DNA of 6,778 nt, taken from the NCBI GenBank assembly GCA_021204285.1, contig JAJPZP010000179.1, positions 1 through 6,778 of the forward strand. Direction: 5' to 3'. Of this stretch, positions 4,779 to 6,778 are shown in pieces. The translations under genes were made by a program, and so were the position numbers. Every line of letters begins with the position of its first letter. The first letter of the stretch is position 1. Under the pieces are notes generated by a model. It ran no database searches, was not told the origin of the DNA, and saw nothing but the letters and a program-made list of their open reading frames with translations. The stretch is from Lachnospiraceae bacterium. Its GTDB lineage: Bacteria > Bacillota > Clostridia > Lachnospirales > Lachnospiraceae.

Positions 4779-6778
4779 TTGGACAAGTATGAGTATCGCC
4801 TGAAAGCGGAGCAGATAGAGAAGCTGGCCAAAAAGAAGGACTATAAGAGCGCGGCGAAGATCGCGGATTCCATCGACTGGCGGCGTGTGCGCAATCTGAA
4901 TATGCTCTATATCGTCGCGGAAGTTTATGAAGCGGAGGAGCGATATGAGGATTGCATGGAGATCCTGAATATTGCCTATGACCGCGCTCCGGTGGGGCGG
5001 ATGCTGCTGTATAAGATGACAGAGGTTGCGACGAAGATGCACCAGTTTCAGGAAGCAATCGCTCTCTATCGTGAGTTTGTGAAGGTCGCGCCCCACGACC
5101 AGAGTCGTTATATTCTGAAGTATCAGATCTACCGTGAGCGCGGCTCTGCCGTGACGGATCAGATTCAGATTCTGAAAGATTACAAAACCTATGAATATCA
5201 GGAGCGCTGGGCTTACGAACTGGCCAGCCTCTATGCCGAGGCGGGGATGGAGGATGACTGTGTCCGGGAGTGCGATGAACTGATCCTGTGGTTCAGCGAG
5301 GGCGAGTATGTCCGCAAGGCGATGGAGCTGAAGCAGAGATACCAGCCTCTGACCGCTGCGCAACAGAAAAAATATGACAATCCGGGCAAGCTTGTCATAT
5401 CGAGCGATGATTTTGAGGAGACAGAGGTTGCGGTCGATGCCGGAAAGTTCAGCACGATGAATCTGCAGGCGGAGCTGGCGGCGAATCTGGACGAGCTGCT
5501 GCATTCGCAGGAGGCGATTGATATCCCGGATCTTGGAAAAGCGGGGCCTGAGGCAGAAGCGATACCTGAGCCGGAAGCGGCGCCTGAGCCAGAGCCTGTC
5601 CCGCAGGCAGAGGAGAAGGCAGAAGAGGAAGAGATCGGGATTGAGCTGGTGGAACTGAGTCTGGACGAGCTGGAGGATGAGATTCCGGAGGCGATTGTGG
5701 AACCGGAGGCAGTTGAAGAGCCGGAGCCAGTTGTGGAGCCGGAGGCGATTGTGGAGCCGGAGCCGGTTGAAGAGCCGGAGGATTTGCCGCCGGAGTTTGA
5801 GCTCCTGTGCGATTTTGAGGAACTGCTGGATGTGCCGGAAGAGGAGGTTCCGGCTGAGACGGAAGAAGAAGCAGAAGACGTGGAAAAAGCGGCGGAAGTG
5901 GCTGCGCCCGTATGTGAGCCGACAGCGCCTGTTGACGAGCCGGAGGCGGAAGAGGCTGAGCCGGATGCGCTGGATCTGGAGGAGCTGAGTCTGGAAGAAT
6001 TCCATCTGGAAGAGCTTGGCCTCTGTGATCTGGAAGAAACTACCGCGGAGCCGGAACTGACCGAGGCGGAGCTTTCCGCATCGGAGCTTGCGGAACCGGA
6101 ACCCGTCGTGCCGGAGCTTGTCGAACCTGAGGTGGCAGAACCTGAGCCTGTCGAATCTGAAACGGTGGAACCTGAGCCTGTCGAATCTGAAACGGTAGAA
6201 CCTGAGCCTGCCGGGCCTGAGCCGGAACCGATAGAAGCGGAGATCCCGGAGCTGCCGGAGGAGGAAACGCTGGAATCAAAGCTCCAGACCGGTTCACTCT
6301 CCATCCCGGATGTTCTGGCTGAGTGGGAGGATCAGAAGGCGAAGACGGAGGCAATTCTGGAGGCGGGAGCCGAGAATGCCCAGGCGCGCAAGGCGCGGGT
6401 GAAGCAGGAGACCGCGGAGCTGATGAAGATTATTTCCGGGGCGACGGCGGAGATCCCGGATGATGTGCGTCAGATTCTGAACGAGATTGAGCAGGAGCAG
6501 CAAAAGACGGATGCCGCAGTTGTGACGGAGGACGATCTGCCGCAGGATGTGGACGCGGAAGAGGAAGATGCGGGGGACGGAGAACTCCTGCATGACCTGG
6601 GACAGGATCTGGGTAACCTGGAAATTGAGGAGAGAAAGAAACCGGTAACGTCCGAGACGGCATCTCTGAATACGATTCAGGAACTGGAACGCTCCCTGGC
6701 GGCGCAGACGGCGGAAAAGGCGGTGAAGGCCGGACACCTGACACGGGAACAGGCGCGACTGTTCACCTATTTTACCTC
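4779..6778 (+). CDS. TPR-like protein with long Glu/Pro-rich acidic region (3' end beyond window)
   Basis: The frame is open from TTG 4779 to the last base, 666 codons, without a stop; the C-terminus lies outside the window. Residues 1-190 are helical, with TPR-like pairs near 42-71 (LYIVAEVYEAEERYEDCMEI...), 76-105 and 144-175, suggesting a protein-binding scaffold. Residues about 257-503 are strongly acidic and rich in EPEP, VEEPE and related units, probably disordered, and include Leu/Glu stretches such as LEELSLEEFHLEELGL. From about 504 an ordered helical character returns (IPDVLAEWEDQK; TAELMKIISGATAEIPDD), ending at GHLTREQARLFTYFT. No signal peptide or membrane segment is seen, so a cytosolic location is expected. 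It is probably third in an operon with the zinc-ribbon and DegV genes. I have a weak impression that similar Lachnospiraceae proteins continue into an ATPase-like domain; this cannot be tested here. Long reverse-strand frames across it are shadows. Confidence 0.93.
   Translation, partial: MDKYEYRLKAEQIEKLAKKKDYKSAAKIADSIDWRRVRNLNMLYIVAEVYEAEERYEDCMEILNIAYDRAPVGRMLLYKMTEVATKMHQFQEAIALYREFVKVAPHDQSRYILKYQIYRERGSAVTDQIQILKDYKTYEYQERWAYELASLYAEAGMEDDCVRECDELILWFSEGEYVRKAMELKQRYQPLTAAQQKKYDNPGKLVISSDDFEETEVAVDAGKFSTMNLQAELAANLDELLHSQEAIDIPDLGKAGPEAEAIPEPEAAPEPEPVPQAEEKAEEEEIGIELVELSLDELEDEIPEAIVEPEAVEEPEPVVEPEAIVEPEPVEEPEDLPPEFELLCDFEELLDVPEEEVPAETEEEAEDVEKAAEVAAPVCEPTAPVDEPEAEEAEPDALDLEELSLEEFHLEELGLCDLEETTAEPELTEAELSASELAEPEPVVPELVEPEVAEPEPVESETVEPEPVESETVEPEPAGPEPEPIEAEIPELPEEETLESKLQTGSLSIPDVLAEWEDQKAKTEAILEAGAENAQARKARVKQETAELMKIISGATAEIPDDVRQILNEIEQEQQKTDAAVVTEDDLPQDVDAEEEDAGDGELLHDLGQDLGNLEIEERKKPVTSETASLNTIQELERSLAAQTAEKAVKAGHLTREQARLFTYFT
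5547..6290 (+). other. Acidic Glu/Pro low-complexity coding region
   Basis: This part of the TPR gene encodes about 250 residues dominated by Glu, Pro, Val, Ala and Leu. One block (5698-5790) reads as repeated VEPEA, VEEPEP and VVEPEA units. Two Leu/Glu-rich blocks interrupt it: ELSLDELEDE (about 5656-5685) and DLEELSLEEFHLEELGL (about 5971-6021). The composition predicts a negatively charged, extended linker. Purine-rich gag, gaa and ccg codons create the long Ser- or Leu-rich open frames seen on the opposite strand. Confidence 0.85.
6120..6209 (+). repeat. Tandem 30-base in-frame repeat (three units)
   Basis: Units at 6150-6179 and 6180-6209 differ at a single base, the third position of a Val codon (gtg versus gta), and encode VESETVEPEP twice. 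A diverged unit at 6120-6149 matches the second at 24 of 30 bases and encodes VEPEVAEPEP. The near-identity, including silent positions, points to recent duplication. Length is a multiple of three, so changes in copy number keep the reading frame. Confidence 0.92.

Noticed and set aside
4771..4803. ATG 4771 as the start of the TPR gene
   Set aside because: It is in another frame that stops after 10 codons, and it is one base from the ribosome-binding site.
3930..6005. 691-codon open frame on the - strand across DegV and the TPR gene
   Set aside because: It is rich in Arg, Leu, His and Gln with no domain pattern, lies opposite an unmistakable DegV gene and a coherent TPR gene, and arises because the + strand is purine-rich and avoids the reverse-strand stops.
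6120..6209. CRISPR-like direct repeats
   Set aside because: The 30-base units are contiguous, without spacers, in frame and part of a coding low-complexity region.
5231..6304. 357-codon Ser/Gly-rich open frame on the - strand
   Set aside because: The Ser-Gly-Ser repeats are the reverse reading of the Glu/Pro codons of the acidic linker; the forward frame continues into ordered protein on both sides.

Overview
The window reads as a chromosomal segment from a Gram-positive Clostridia-type bacterium, most likely Lachnospiraceae-like. This is an inference from several signals: strong AGGAGG ribosome-binding sites, sigma-A promoters with extended -10 boxes, U-tailed intrinsic terminators, a tRNA-Glu(CTC) gene with no encoded CCA, a sortase-type C-terminal tail on a surface protein, and a DegV/FakB lipid-binding protein. 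All supported genes lie on the + strand. I see no insertion sequence, CRISPR array, phage gene or rRNA.

Left part (1-825). A short open frame from base 1 may be the tail of an upstream gene. A promoter overlaps its end and drives a 109-residue helical protein of unknown function, closed by a clear terminator. A second promoter follows, bracketed by two nested inverted repeats, then an unusually long and partly structured leader.

Middle part (826-3276). A right-handed beta-helix surface protein with a sortase-like tail is encoded here, but its reading frame is broken by a run of seven G inside the signal peptide. One G fewer would give a complete 499-residue secreted and anchored protein. A DUF1445 (UPF0317, YcsI-like putative hydro-lyase) gene follows 2 bases later. 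Next is a tRNA-Glu gene with its own promoter and terminator.

Right part (3340-6778). A promoter starts a tight three-gene operon: a small membrane-anchored protein with a C-terminal zinc ribbon, a DegV-family fatty-acid-binding protein, and a very long protein that starts at TTG and is still open at the window edge. That protein has N-terminal TPR-like helices and a central region of about 250 residues rich in Glu and Pro, with near-identical 30-base repeats. The operon's joint role is unknown. A link between lipid handling (DegV) and an envelope- or scaffold-associated assembly is only an inference.

The points most worth a second look are the G7 frame break in the surface-protein signal peptide, the TTG-started acidic TPR protein, and the zinc-ribbon/DegV/TPR gene set.
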